From positions 42,709 through 106,708 of the forward strand of contig NZ_LMSM01000009.1 in the NCBI RefSeq assembly GCF_001428125.1: a DNA stretch of 64,000 nt, in the 5' to 3' direction. Shown in pieces: positions 47,286 to 56,081 of this stretch (within the stretch, counting starts at the first letter, position 1; each line of letters begins with the position of its first letter). The stretch is from Nocardioides sp. Soil774 (GTDB lineage: Bacteria; Actinomycetota; Actinomycetes; Propionibacteriales; Nocardioidaceae). A model generated the notes under the pieces. That model made no database searches, was not told where the DNA came from, and saw only the letters and a program-made list of their open reading frames with translations. The translations under genes were made by a program, and so were the position numbers.

Positions 47286-48134
47286 ATGGCACGCCTGGCT
47301 CCCGACACGGTCGTGCTCCACGGCCACGAGCTCTCCTACGTCGACAGCGGCTCCGGCTCGGCGGTGCTCTTCATCCACGGGATCCTTGGCTCCCGGGTCC
47401 AGTGGGCCCACCTGGTCGACGAGGTCGACGACGACCACCGGGTGCTGGTCCCCGACCTCTTCGGCCACGGCGAGTCGGCCAAGCCGACGGGCGACTACTC
47501 CCTGAGTGCCCACGCCGCGACCCTGCGCGACCTGCTCGACCACCTGGGGGTCGAGCGGGTGACCCTCGTCGGGCACTCCCTCGGCGGTGGCATCGCGATG
47601 CAGTTCTACTACCTCTTCCCCGAGCGGGTGGACCGCCTGGTCCTCGTCGCCAGCGGTGGCCTGGGACGCGAGGTCAACCTGGTGCTCCGCTCCGCCACGC
47701 TGCCGGGCGCCGAGCAGGTGCTCAGTGTCATCGCGTCCGCACCCGTGCTCGAGAAGGCCGAGGCCCTCGGCCGCGGCGCGCAGAGGATCGGCTGGAAGCC
47801 CGGTGCCGACATCGGCGCGATCTGGCGCGGCTTCACCTCGCTGGGCGACAGCCAGAGCCGCCGCGCGTTCCTCGCCACCACGCGGGCCGTGATCGACCTC
47901 GGCGGTCAGAGCATCAGTGCCCACGACCACCTCGGCGCGGTGACCCCGCCCCCGACCCTGATCGTCTGGGGCTCGAAGGACCGGATGATCCCGGCCTGGC
48001 ACGCGCTCAGCGCCCAGCGCGCGCTGCCCGAGTGCCGCGTCGAGCTGTTCGAGGGGGCGGGCCACTTCCCGCACCTCGACGACCCCGACCGGTTCGCCCG
48101 CGTGCTGCGGGAGTTCATGTCAGCCGAGGCCTGA
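47286..48134 (+). CDS. Alpha/beta-fold hydrolase
   Basis: The 282-residue protein shows FIHGILGSRVQW, PDLFGHGESAKP, the elbow VGHSLGGGIAMQ (Ser about 99), an Asp in IVWGSKDRMIPAW and a His in GAGHFPHLDDP. It is a complete esterase/C-C hydrolase-type triad. GAGGTGA lies upstream of the ATG. The gap to the DHFR-like gene is 65 bases, so cotranscription is possible. The substrate is unknown. Confidence 0.87.
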   Translation: MARLAPDTVVLHGHELSYVDSGSGSAVLFIHGILGSRVQWAHLVDEVDDDHRVLVPDLFGHGESAKPTGDYSLSAHAATLRDLLDHLGVERVTLVGHSLGGGIAMQFYYLFPERVDRLVLVASGGLGREVNLVLRSATLPGAEQVLSVIASAPVLEKAEALGRGAQRIGWKPGADIGAIWRGFTSLGDSQSRRAFLATTRAVIDLGGQSISAHDHLGAVTPPPTLIVWGSKDRMIPAWHALSAQRALPECRVELFEGAGHFPHLDDPDRFARVLREFMSAEA

Positions 48135-48142
48135 GGCCCGGT

Positions 48143-48835
48143 TCAGCGGGTCGCCGCGGCGAGCGCGGCGCGCAGGTCGTCGGCAGAGACGCGCCTGGCC
48201 GTGTCGCCGCTCCAGGTGCCGTCCGGGCTGCCGTCGTAGGGGAGCCCGTACGCCGGGGTGTCGGGCTGGAAGCGCCAGCCCTCGGCGAGCGGACCGGCGT
48301 CGACGACGTCGTAGCCGAGCACCCCGAGCAGCGCCGTGGCCGACTGCTTGGCCTCGGCGTCGTCACCGGCGATGGCCAGCACGCTGCGCTCCCCGCTGCC
48401 GACAGGCGAGCCGGGGCGAGCAAGGGCACCGAGGTGCTCGAAGAAGATGTTGTTGAAGACCTTCACGACGCGCGCGCCCGGCAGGGTGCGGGCGGTGAGC
48501 TCGCTCGCGGTGGTCGAGGCGTCGTCGAGCTCGGCGATGCGGCCGTCGCGCTGCGGGTAGTAGTTGCCCGTGTCGAGCACGACCTGCCCGTCGAACGCCG
48601 CCACCGGCAGGTCGCCCAGCGCCTTGAGCGGCACGGTGAGGACGACCAGGTCGCCGTCGCGCGCCGCCTCCTCGGCACTGGCCGCGCGGGCGCGCGGGCC
48701 GAGGTCGGCCACGAGGTCGGCGAGCGTCGCCGGTCCGCGACTGTTGGCGATCACCACCTCGACGCCCGCGTCCACCGCGAGGCGTGCCACCGTGCTGCCG
48801 ATGTGTCCTGCTCCGACGATTCCCAGTGTGGTCAT
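48143..48835 (-). CDS. NADP-binding oxidoreductase (F420-dependent NADP reductase-like)
   Basis: The 230-residue protein has an N-terminal Rossmann fold (LGIVGAGHIGSTVARLAVDAG, ANSRGP) and later VVKVFNNIFFEHLG, with a short helical tail. It resembles the NADPH:F420 oxidoreductase/ProC-like group (COG2085). The SRG after strand 2 favours NADP. The physiological partner is unknown. It converges on the hydrolase gene. Confidence 0.82.
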   Translation of the reverse strand: MTTLGIVGAGHIGSTVARLAVDAGVEVVIANSRGPATLADLVADLGPRARAASAEEAARDGDLVVLTVPLKALGDLPVAAFDGQVVLDTGNYYPQRDGRIAELDDASTTASELTARTLPGARVVKVFNNIFFEHLGALARPGSPVGSGERSVLAIAGDDAEAKQSATALLGVLGYDVVDAGPLAEGWRFQPDTPAYGLPYDGSPDGTWSGDTARRVSADDLRAALAAATR

Positions 48836-48904
48836 GCCGGGGTCAACGGTGTCGGCCGAGGTGTTGTTCCGCGAAGGCACCGCCTGCGAGAGCCGACCGG
48901 TTGA

Positions 48905-49339
48905 TCAGGCGTACGGGCCCGCGGCCGGCGCGGCTGCGGGCACGGCCACGGGTCGCGGGCGCCAGGTGAGCACGCCGAGCATGAGGGCGAGCATCCCGAT
49001 GGACGCGCCGACGAGCAGCTCCGCGGTGAGCCCGGGGAAGTAGGCGCGGAGCAAGTCCTGCCGCAGGGTCCAGCCCGCGAGGCCCGCGGTGGTGAGCCCG
49101 AGCACGAGGGCCACGACGTCGGGTCGGCGCACGGCGGCGCCCACGACCAGCACGGCCAGCAGGACCAGCGACAGCCCGAAGGCAGGGAGGTAGACGTCGA
49201 CGTTCAGGGCGAAGGCCCCTCCGGCGTCGAGGTCGAGCGCCGGATCGGTGGACGGCGTGCGGAAGCACAACGCGTGGAGGACGACAAGCCAGCCGGCCGC
49301 GGCCAGCGCCGCAGCGGTCCAGCGCGTCAGGGCGACCAT
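48905..49339 (-). CDS. Four-helix membrane protein of unknown function
   Basis: The 144-residue protein has hydrophobic segments at about 8-25, 48-68, 73-90 and 105-123. The outside loop RTPSTDPALDLDAGGAF is the only polar stretch of note. No family was recognised. TAGGAT stands 6 nt before the ATG, which supports a real leaderless gene. Confidence 0.58.
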   Translation of the reverse strand: MVALTRWTAAALAAAGWLVVLHALCFRTPSTDPALDLDAGGAFALNVDVYLPAFGLSLVLLAVLVVGAAVRRPDVVALVLGLTTAGLAGWTLRQDLLRAYFPGLTAELLVGASIGMLALMLGVLTWRPRPVAVPAAAPAAGPYA

Positions 49340-49348
49340 GGGCAGATC

Positions 49349-49903
49349 CTAGGCACGCCACTCGTCCTCGAGCAGGCCGAACACCAGCTGGGTGGCCCAC
49401 TCACCCTTGAAGTGCACGCCGTCGACGAACCGTCCCTCCTGGCGGAACCCGAGCCGGCCCAGCAGCCGTGCCGAGGCGTCGTTGCCCTCGATGACCACGG
49501 CGCTGACGCGGTGGAAGCCCAGCTCGTCGTACGCCGTCCGCAGCACCGCGTCGGTGGCCTCGGCGGCGTAGCCGTGGCCCTGGGCGTCGCGGGCGAACGC
49601 GAAGCCCAGCTCGCCCTGGCGCTCCGAGGCCCACTTGAGGAGCACCTCCCCGATCACGCGACCGGTCTCCCGCAGCTCGACCGCGAGCACCAGCCACTGC
49701 CCGGGCTCGCGCAGCTCGCCCTGGTCGAGCTTGACCCGCAGCGTCTCCTCCGTCGCGGCGCGGTCGCGCAGCGGCCACGGGACGTAGCGCACCACCTCGG
49801 GGTCGCCGTGGAAGACGACGAGGTCGTCGAGGTCGTCGGCGCGGTGCACGCGCAGCAGGAGCCGCTCGGTCTCGATCGGCAACCGGAGGTCGAGGTCGCT
49901 CAC
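49349..49903 (-). CDS. GNAT-family N-acetyltransferase (RimJ/RimL type)
   Basis: The 184-residue protein shows IETERLLLRVHRADDLDDL, GEVLLKWASERQGELGFAFARDAQGHGYAAEA (acetyl-CoA loop) and GNDASARLLGRLGFRQEG, typical of RimJ/RimL-like acetyltransferases. It probably modifies protein N-termini or small amines. The GTG overlaps the stop of the VOC-family gene (GTGA), so the two form an operon. Confidence 0.88.
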   Translation of the reverse strand: MSDLDLRLPIETERLLLRVHRADDLDDLVVFHGDPEVVRYVPWPLRDRAATEETLRVKLDQGELREPGQWLVLAVELRETGRVIGEVLLKWASERQGELGFAFARDAQGHGYAAEATDAVLRTAYDELGFHRVSAVVIEGNDASARLLGRLGFRQEGRFVDGVHFKGEWATQLVFGLLEDEWRA

Positions 49904-50316
49904 AGCGAGAAGTGCCCCGGCGCCAGGCTGCGCAGCACGCAGAACTCGTTGCCCTCCGGGTCGGCCAGCACGACCCACGACTCGTCGCCGGTCTGACCGA
50001 CGTCGGCGTGCGTGGCGCCGAGCGCGAGCAGCCGCTCGACCTCCTCGTCGCGGGAGCGGTCGACGGGGGAGAGGTCGAGGTGCATGCGGTTCTTCACCAC
50101 CTTGTCCTCCGCCACGGCCGCCAGGAACATCGTCGGTGGCACCGGCCCGGTGCGTACGGCGTCGAGCAGGGCCTGGTCGCTCTCGCGGGCCGGACCGATC
50201 TCGACCAGACCCGGCTCCCGCTCGAGCACCACCCAGTCGAGGGCGGCGGTCCAGAACTCGGCCAGGCGGTCGGGGTCGTGGCAGTCGAGGGAGATCTCGG
50301 TCAGGCGGGAGGTCAT
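49900..50316 (-). CDS. VOC-family (glyoxalase-like) protein
   Basis: The 138-residue protein has two beta-alpha-beta-beta-beta modules. The segments ISLDCHDPDRLAEFWTAALDW, RMHLDLSPVDR and VVLADPEGNEFCVL are typical of the Glyoxalase_6 group. Metal ligands are plausible (His and Glu in HLDL and PEGNEF). The substrate is unknown. The first gene of a two-gene operon with the acetyltransferase. Confidence 0.85.
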   Translation of the reverse strand: MTSRLTEISLDCHDPDRLAEFWTAALDWVVLEREPGLVEIGPARESDQALLDAVRTGPVPPTMFLAAVAEDKVVKNRMHLDLSPVDRSRDEEVERLLALGATHADVGQTGDESWVVLADPEGNEFCVLRSLAPGHFSL

Positions 50317-50328
50317 GGTCGATCCAAA

Positions 50329-50387
50329 CACGTGCGGCGGAGGTGGCCCCCGAAAGACCGGAACGAGGTCCACGACCGCCGCACGTG
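50329..50387 (-). terminator. Inverted repeat after nrdB
   Basis: CACGTGCGGCGG and CCGCCGCACGTG are perfect 12-bp arms around a 35-base loop. It begins seven bases after the nrdB stop in the direction of transcription. This is a probable terminator of the nrdAB operon. It lies upstream of the VOC gene and so separates the two transcripts. Confidence 0.7.
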
Positions 50388-50393
50388 CGGTGC

Positions 50394-51416
50394 TCAGAAG
50401 TCCTCGTCGAACCCGACCGCGCCCGTCACCCCGACCTGGTAGGCCGAGACCTTGCGCTCGAAGAAGTTGGACAGCTCCTGCACGTCCTGCAGCTCCATGA
50501 AGGCCAGCGGGTTCCTCGAGCCGTAGATCACCGGCAGCCCGAGCCGCTCCATCCGGCGGTCGGCGACGTACTCGAGGTAGGAGCGCATGTCGGTGGTCGA
50601 GAGCCCGGCGACGCCGCCGCCGAGCAGGTCCTCGGCGAACTGCGCCTCCGCGTCCACGCCGTCGACGAGCATCTGCCGGACGTCTGCGGCCATCTGCTCG
50701 TCGAAGAGCTCCGGCTCCTCCTCGCGCACGGTGTCGACGACGTCGAAGGCGAACGCCATGTGCATCGACTCGTCGCGGAAGACCCAGTTGGTGCCGGACG
50801 CCAGGCCGTTGAGGAAGCCGCGCGAGCGCAGGAAGTAGACGTAGGCGAAGGCGCCGTAGAAGAACAGCCCCTCGATGACCGCGGCGAAGCAGATCAGGTT
50901 GAGCAGGAACTTCCGCCGGTGCTCGCGGGTCTCCAGCGCGTCGAGGTCGAAGACCGAGTCGATCCACCGGAAGCAGAAGTCGGCCTTGGCCTTGATGGAG
51001 GCGATGTTGTCAACCGCTGCGAACGCCTCGTGCCGCTCGGTCTCGTCGGGGACGTAGGTGTCGAGCAGGGTGAGGTAGAACTGCACGTGCACCGCCTCCT
51101 CGAACAGCTGCCGCGAGAGGTAGAGCCGGCCCTCGGGCGAGTTGATGTGCTGGTAGAGGTTGAGCACCAGGTTGTTGGCCACGATCGTGTCGCCGGTCGC
51201 GAAGAAGGCGACCAGCCGCGAGACGAGGTGCCGCTCGGCGTCGCTGAGCCGCTGGAGGTCCTTGAGGTCGGAGTGCAGGTCGACCTCCTCGACCGTCCAG
51301 GTGTTCTTGATCGCGTCGCGGTAGCGGTCGTAGAAGTGCGGGTAGCGCATCGGCCGCAGGGTGAGGTTCATCCCGGGGTCGAGCAACATCTGGGTCTTGA
51401 CGTTCGTGGTGGTCAC
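50394..51416 (-). CDS. nrdB: Ribonucleoside-diphosphate reductase, class Ia beta subunit
   Basis: The 340-residue ferritin-like protein carries the metal and radical residues of class Ia R2: D76, E107 and H110 with the radical Tyr114 (FEEAVHVQFY), then VIEGLFFYGAF and FRDESMHMAF. It holds the tyrosyl radical needed by NrdA for dNTP synthesis. The GTG overlaps the nrdA stop (GTGA). The operon is preceded by a cobalamin riboswitch, as in Streptomyces. Confidence 0.94.
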   Translation of the reverse strand: MTTTNVKTQMLLDPGMNLTLRPMRYPHFYDRYRDAIKNTWTVEEVDLHSDLKDLQRLSDAERHLVSRLVAFFATGDTIVANNLVLNLYQHINSPEGRLYLSRQLFEEAVHVQFYLTLLDTYVPDETERHEAFAAVDNIASIKAKADFCFRWIDSVFDLDALETREHRRKFLLNLICFAAVIEGLFFYGAFAYVYFLRSRGFLNGLASGTNWVFRDESMHMAFAFDVVDTVREEEPELFDEQMAADVRQMLVDGVDAEAQFAEDLLGGGVAGLSTTDMRSYLEYVADRRMERLGLPVIYGSRNPLAFMELQDVQELSNFFERKVSAYQVGVTGAVGFDEDF

Positions 51417-53770
51417 TGGCAGGCCTCGCAGTTCTCGGGGTTCTCCAGCGAGCAGGCGAGCGCCTCGTCGTCGGAGATGGTGGTGGGGACGACGGAGACC
51501 GTCGTCTGCTGGATCCGCGTCGCGGGACGCGAGCGCAGGTAGTACGTCGTCTTGAGGCCGGCCTTCCACGCGTGGAGGTACATCGAGGAGAGCTTGCCGA
51601 TCGACGGCCCGGCGATGAAGAGGTTGAGCGACTGGCTCTGGTCGACGTACGCCGAGCGCTCGGCCGCCATGTCGATCAGCGCGCGCTGCGGCAGCTCCCA
51701 GGCGGTCCGGTAGAGCTCGCGGACCTCGTCCGGCAGCTGCGTCACGCCCTGCACCGACCCCTCCGCCCGCTTGATGGCCTCGCGGACCTCGGCGTTCCAG
51801 AGGCCGCGCGCCTTGAGCTCGCGGGTGAGTGCGGCGTTGACCTGGAGGAACTCGCCCGACAGCGTCTCGCGCTTGAACAGGTTGGACACCTGCGGCTCGA
51901 TGCACTCGTAGCAGCCTGCGATCGAGGCGATGGTCGCCGTCGGCGCGATCGCGACCAGGAGGGAGTTGCGCAGCCCGTGCTCGGCGATGTCGGCGCGCAC
52001 CCGGGCCCACCGCTCGGTCTGGGTGGGCGTCACGTCCCAGTGGTCCGGCTGGAGCACACCGGCAGCAGCGCGCGTCTCGGCGTACGCCGGGTGCGGGCCG
52101 TGGCGTCGAGCAAGGTCGACCGAGACCTCGAGCGCCGTCAGGTAGACCTCCTCCTGCACCCGGGTCGAGAGCTCGCGCGCCTCGGGGGAGTCGAAGGGCA
52201 GCCGCAGCGCGAAGAACGCGTCCTGCAGCCCCATCAGGCCCAGTCCGACCGGGCGCCAGCGCGGGTTGGACGCGGCCGCCTCGGTGCTCGGGTAGTAGTT
52301 GATGTCGATCACCCGGTCGAGCAGCGGCACGGCCGTGCGCACGGTGGCGCGCAGCTTGTCCCAGTCGATGCCGTCGGGTGCCAGGTGCTGGGCGAGGTTG
52401 ATCGATCCGAGGTTGCACACGGCGGTCTCGCCGTCGGAGGAGACCTCGATGATCTCGGTGCAGAGGTTGGACAGGTGCACGACGGGACCGCCCGGGGTGT
52501 CCCGGGTCTGGTTGCACGTGCGGTTGGAGGCGTCCTTGAAGGTCATCCACCCGTTGCCCGTCTGGGCCAGCGTGCGCATCATCCGGCCGTAGAGCTCGCG
52601 CGCCCTGACCTTGCGGACGTAGCGGCCGTCGGTCTCCGCGCGACGGTAGGCCTCGTCGAACGCCTCCCCCCACAGGTCGGGCAGCTCGGGAGCCTGGTCG
52701 GGGTCGATCAGCGACCACTCGGCGTCGGCCTCGACGCGGCGCATGAACTCGTCGGGGATCCAGTGGGCCAGGTTGAGGTTGTGCGTGCGACGGGCGTCCT
52801 CGCCGGTGTTGTCGCGCAGCTCGAGGAACTCCTCGACGTCGGGGTGCCACGGCTCGAGGTAGACGCACGCCGCGCCCTTGCGGCGCCCGCCCTGGTTGAC
52901 CGCCGAGACCGACGCGTCGAGGGTGCGCAGGAAGGGCACGATCCCGTTGGACTGGCCGTTGGTGCCGCGGATCAGGGCGCCGCGCGAGCGGACCCGTGAG
53001 AAGGCGATGCCGATGCCGCCGGCGAACTTCGACAGCTTCGCGACCTGGGCGTAGCGGCTGTAGATGGAGTCGAGGTCGTCGACGGGCGAGTCGACGAGGT
53101 AGCACGACGACATCTGCGTGTGGCGGGTGCCGGAGTTGAAGAGCGTCGGGCTGCTCGGCAGGTAGGCCAGCGACGACATCAGCCGGTAGAACTCGATGGC
53201 CTCGCCCGGGCTCTGCGCCAGCCCGCACGCGACGCGGAGCAGGAAGTACTGCGGGGTCTCGACGACCAGGCGGCTCGAGGGGTGGCGCAGGAGGTAGCGG
53301 TCGTAGACCGTGCGCAGCCCGAAGTACTCGAAGCGCCGGTCGCCGTCGAGGTCGACGGCGACGTCGAGCTTGCGGGCGTTGTCCTTGACGAAGCGCGCGG
53401 TGTCGTCGCCGATCAGGCCCTCGGCGTGGCCGAGCGCCACCGACTGGCTGAACGACATCACGCCCTGGTTGCGCACCTCCTTGTCGACGTAGCCCGCCAG
53501 CAGGCGTGCGGCGAGCCGGCTGTACTGCGGCTCCTCGCCGATCATCTCCGCGGCCGTCTGGATCGACAGCCGGTCCAGCTCGGCGGTGGTGGCGCCGTCG
53601 TAGAGCCCACTGATCGTGCGGGTCGCGACGCGCATCGGGTCGACGTCGGCCAGATCGGCACTGACCCGGTCGACGGCCCGGACGATCTTGTTGACGTCGA
53701 CAGGCTCGCTGTCGCCGTTCCTCTTGCGCACCTGCATGGTCGTGCGCACCTGTGACTCGGTGATGGTCAC
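51413..53770 (-). CDS. nrdA: Ribonucleoside-diphosphate reductase, class Ia alpha subunit
   Basis: The 785-residue protein starts with an ATP-cone (MQVRKRNGDSEPVDVNKIVRAV). Active-site parts are SSCYLVDSP, SNLCTEI (the N-x-C-x-E set), AVCNLGSINL and the C-terminal redox pair in ENCEACQ. It reduces ribonucleotides with NrdB and oxygen. The 128-base leader up to a hairpin and cobalamin aptamer implies repression when B12 is abundant, when a B12-dependent class II enzyme would take over. That enzyme is not in the window. Confidence 0.95.
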   Translation of the reverse strand: MTITESQVRTTMQVRKRNGDSEPVDVNKIVRAVDRVSADLADVDPMRVATRTISGLYDGATTAELDRLSIQTAAEMIGEEPQYSRLAARLLAGYVDKEVRNQGVMSFSQSVALGHAEGLIGDDTARFVKDNARKLDVAVDLDGDRRFEYFGLRTVYDRYLLRHPSSRLVVETPQYFLLRVACGLAQSPGEAIEFYRLMSSLAYLPSSPTLFNSGTRHTQMSSCYLVDSPVDDLDSIYSRYAQVAKLSKFAGGIGIAFSRVRSRGALIRGTNGQSNGIVPFLRTLDASVSAVNQGGRRKGAACVYLEPWHPDVEEFLELRDNTGEDARRTHNLNLAHWIPDEFMRRVEADAEWSLIDPDQAPELPDLWGEAFDEAYRRAETDGRYVRKVRARELYGRMMRTLAQTGNGWMTFKDASNRTCNQTRDTPGGPVVHLSNLCTEIIEVSSDGETAVCNLGSINLAQHLAPDGIDWDKLRATVRTAVPLLDRVIDINYYPSTEAAASNPRWRPVGLGLMGLQDAFFALRLPFDSPEARELSTRVQEEVYLTALEVSVDLARRHGPHPAYAETRAAAGVLQPDHWDVTPTQTERWARVRADIAEHGLRNSLLVAIAPTATIASIAGCYECIEPQVSNLFKRETLSGEFLQVNAALTRELKARGLWNAEVREAIKRAEGSVQGVTQLPDEVRELYRTAWELPQRALIDMAAERSAYVDQSQSLNLFIAGPSIGKLSSMYLHAWKAGLKTTYYLRSRPATRIQQTTVSVVPTTISDDEALACSLENPENCEACQ

Positions 53771-53898
53771 TTCTCTCTCCTCGCGAGACGGACGGGGTCC
53801 GGGGTCGCGGGGAGGGGAGCGAAGGACGACGCTCGCTGCCGGCAGGTGCCGACGCGTGCGACGTACGTGCCCACCGGCCTTCCCACGAGGCCTCGGAC

Positions 53899-53922
53899 CA
53901 CCGCACCCGGTCGGGTGCGGTG
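53899..53922 (-). terminator. Riboswitch expression-platform hairpin
   Basis: CACCGCACCCG and CGGGTGCGGTG form a perfect 11-bp stem directly downstream (minus strand) of the cobalamin aptamer. It is the likely switch element that stops transcription or rearranges when ligand binds. The mechanism is inferred from position. Confidence 0.65.
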
Positions 53923-54124
53923 CGCTGGCAGGTCTTCGGACTCGTGGGCGCGCCTCACGGACTGATCCGTTCGACCCCTACTGGCCGTCGCTTCCCAGAC
54001 CTCCCGGTCCAGTGCTGTGTGACGGCTGTCGTTCCCACTCACCGCTGCGGGGCAGTCCCGGACTCACACCGGGTTCCCTCTTGCCTCGACGCGCCTGGGT
54101 GGCGCGCCGAACCAGCTGCGTGCA
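53923..54124 (-). promoter_or_regulatory. Cobalamin (B12) riboswitch upstream of nrdAB
   Basis: Read on the minus strand the region contains GAGGGAACCCGGTGTGAGT, then CCGGGACTGCCCCGCAGCGG and, near the 3' end, AGTCCGAAGACCTGCCA. These are the conserved segments of the cobalamin aptamer (the last is the B12-box area). TACATA (54131-54136) upstream may be the -10. It accounts for most of the 426-base gap between nrdA and psuG. Streptomyces nrdAB is under the same class of riboswitch. Confidence 0.92.
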
Positions 54125-54196
54125 CCACCATATGTAGGGCTTGTCGTGAAGTGGGGGACCAGATCTTGTGTCGGCGTGTTGCTGCGCCGGTCGGGC

Positions 54197-55099
54197 TCAG
54201 CCGGCGGCGTACGCCGTCGCGATCGCCGCGCCGAGCCGCGCGTTGTGCTCGACCAGCGCGATGTTGGCCCGCAACGACTCCCCGGACGTGATCTCCACGA
54301 TGCGCCCGAGCAGGTAGGGCGTGGCGTCCTTGCCGCGGATGCCGAGGGCGTCCATGTTAGCGAGCGCGCGGTCGATGATCGCGCCGATCTCGTCGGCCGG
54401 GATCTCCGACTCGGCCGGGATCGGGTTGGCGACGACCACGCCGCCCTCGAGCCCGAGGTCCCACTTGGCGCGCATCAGCGCGGCGACCTCGGCGGGGGAG
54501 TCGACGCGCATCGGCGCGCCGAAGCCCGACGAGCGCGAGTAGAACGACGGGAACTCGTCGGTGCCGTAGCCCAGCACGGGCACGCCGAGGGTCTCGAGCT
54601 TCTCGAGCGTCAGGCCGATGTCGAGGATGCTCTTGACGCCGGCGCAGACCACCGCCACCGAGGTGGTCGAGAGCTCGGTGAGGTCGGCCGACACGTCGTA
54701 CGACGTCTCCGCGCCGCGGTGCACCCCGCCGAGCCCGCCGGTCACGAAGACGTCGATGCCGGCGAGGGCCGCCAGCCGCATCGTCGAGGCCACGGTCGTC
54801 GCGCCGTGCAGGCCGCGCGAGACGACGTAGGGCAGGTCGCGGATGGAGACCTTGAGGACGGACTCGTCGGAGGCGAGCAGCTCGAGGTCGTCGGCCGACA
54901 GCCCGATCGTCGGCCGGCCGCGCAGCACGGCGATGGTCGCCGGCACCGCGCCGCCGTCGCGCACGATGCCCTCGACCGTGCGCGCCATCTCGACGTTCTG
55001 CGGGTAGGGCATGCCGTGGCTGATGATCGTGCTCTCCAGGGCGACGACGGGCTGCCCGGAAGCGATCGCGTCCCGGACCTCGTCGGTGACGTGCAGCAT
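54197..55099 (-). CDS. psuG: Pseudouridine-5'-phosphate glycosidase
   Basis: The 300-residue protein shows VALESTIISHGMPYPQNVE at the start, LRGRPTIGLS, VSRGLHGATTVASTMRLAALAGIDVFVTGGLGGVHRGAE and VVVANPIPAESEIP, which are near-invariant in PsuG. It cleaves pseudouridine 5'-phosphate to uracil and ribose 5-phosphate. The ATG overlaps the stop of the upstream kinase gene (ATGA), a typical psuK-psuG arrangement. Confidence 0.94.
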   Translation of the reverse strand: MLHVTDEVRDAIASGQPVVALESTIISHGMPYPQNVEMARTVEGIVRDGGAVPATIAVLRGRPTIGLSADDLELLASDESVLKVSIRDLPYVVSRGLHGATTVASTMRLAALAGIDVFVTGGLGGVHRGAETSYDVSADLTELSTTSVAVVCAGVKSILDIGLTLEKLETLGVPVLGYGTDEFPSFYSRSSGFGAPMRVDSPAEVAALMRAKWDLGLEGGVVVANPIPAESEIPADEIGAIIDRALANMDALGIRGKDATPYLLGRIVEITSGESLRANIALVEHNARLGAAIATAYAAG

Positions 55100-55989
55100 C
55101 AGCGGTTCTCCTTCAGGGCCTCGGCCAGGTCCGGCCGCACGGTGTGGGGACAAGCGATCGTGGCGGCAGCGGCGAGGTGGCCCCGGCGGGCCGCGGCGAC
55201 CGGGTCGGCGCCGCGCAACCAGGCGGCGACCCAGGCGGCGAGCATCGCGTCACCCGCGCCGGTGACGTCGACCACCTCGGCCGCGACCGCCGGGAGGTGG
55301 ACGGGCGCGGCGCCGCGGCTGCACATCCACGACCCGTCGGCGCCGTGGCGCACCCAGACGTGCTCCACGCCGCGGTCGTGGAGGTCGGTGACCGACTCCC
55401 GCCACGCCGCGGGCCGGCGGCCGGTGAGGGCGGCGAGCTCGTCGGTGTTGGGCGTGACGAGGAAGAGGTCGTGCACGAGGTCGGCGAGCCGCGCCGCCTT
55501 GGCGACCGACACGGGCTCGAAGGCCAGCGGCACGCGCGAGGCGGCGGCCGCGGCGACCACGCGGGCGGCCTGCGCGGGCGCGAGGTTGCCGTCGAGCACG
55601 ACCAGCGCGGCGTCGGTGAGGTGGACGGTCTCGAGCTCCAGCGCGTCGACCGTGGCCATGTCGGACACCGCGGCCACGAGCTCACCGCGGTCGTCGAGCA
55701 CCGCGGTGTAGGTGCCCGTCGCGCCCGGCACGCGGCGTACGGCCGACACGTCGGCCCCGCACTCCGCCGTCACCCGCAGTGCCTCGGCGCCGAAGGCGTC
55801 GTCGCCGACCGCCGACACGAGCCGCACGGGCGCGCCCAGCAGCCCGAGGCAGGCGGCGATGTTGCGACCGACGCCGCCGGGGGAGATCCGGGTGTGGCCG
55901 GGGTTGCTGGTGGCGGGCACGAGAGGCGCGGAGGACCGCGCGACGACGTCCATGTTGGTCCCGCCGACGACCACCACCCACTGCTGCAC
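55099..55989 (-). CDS. psuK: PfkB-family carbohydrate kinase, likely pseudouridine kinase
   Basis: The 296-residue protein has the PfkB motifs SPGGVGRNIAACLGLLG (substrate site) and VDVTGAGDAMLAAWVAAWL (catalytic Asp in GAGD). PfkB members phosphorylate sugars or nucleosides. Coupling to psuG (ATGA overlap) points to pseudouridine as substrate. The start is a GTG with no clear ribosome site. It is divergent from the flavin-reductase trio. Confidence 0.85.
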   Translation of the reverse strand: MQQWVVVVGGTNMDVVARSSAPLVPATSNPGHTRISPGGVGRNIAACLGLLGAPVRLVSAVGDDAFGAEALRVTAECGADVSAVRRVPGATGTYTAVLDDRGELVAAVSDMATVDALELETVHLTDAALVVLDGNLAPAQAARVVAAAAASRVPLAFEPVSVAKAARLADLVHDLFLVTPNTDELAALTGRRPAAWRESVTDLHDRGVEHVWVRHGADGSWMCSRGAAPVHLPAVAAEVVDVTGAGDAMLAAWVAAWLRGADPVAAARRGHLAAAATIACPHTVRPDLAEALKENR

Positions 55990-56081
55990 GCGCAGATCCT
56001 GACAGAGCGCTCGGCAGCCTTCACAGGAACCGCACAGGTGGCTCCCACCGCAGTGCCAGCAGCCATCGGCACGCTCGAGCC

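Noticed and set aside
50394..53906. One 1170-residue frame covering nrdB and an alternative frame across nrdA
   Set aside because: Only the nrdB portion from 51416 is family-like. The upstream part is out of frame with the true nrdA and runs into its leader.
53767..54042. 91-residue frame in the leader of nrdA (and frames on the other strand)
   Set aside because: The region holds conserved cobalamin-riboswitch segments, which explain the sequence better than coding. No ribosome site or domain is present.
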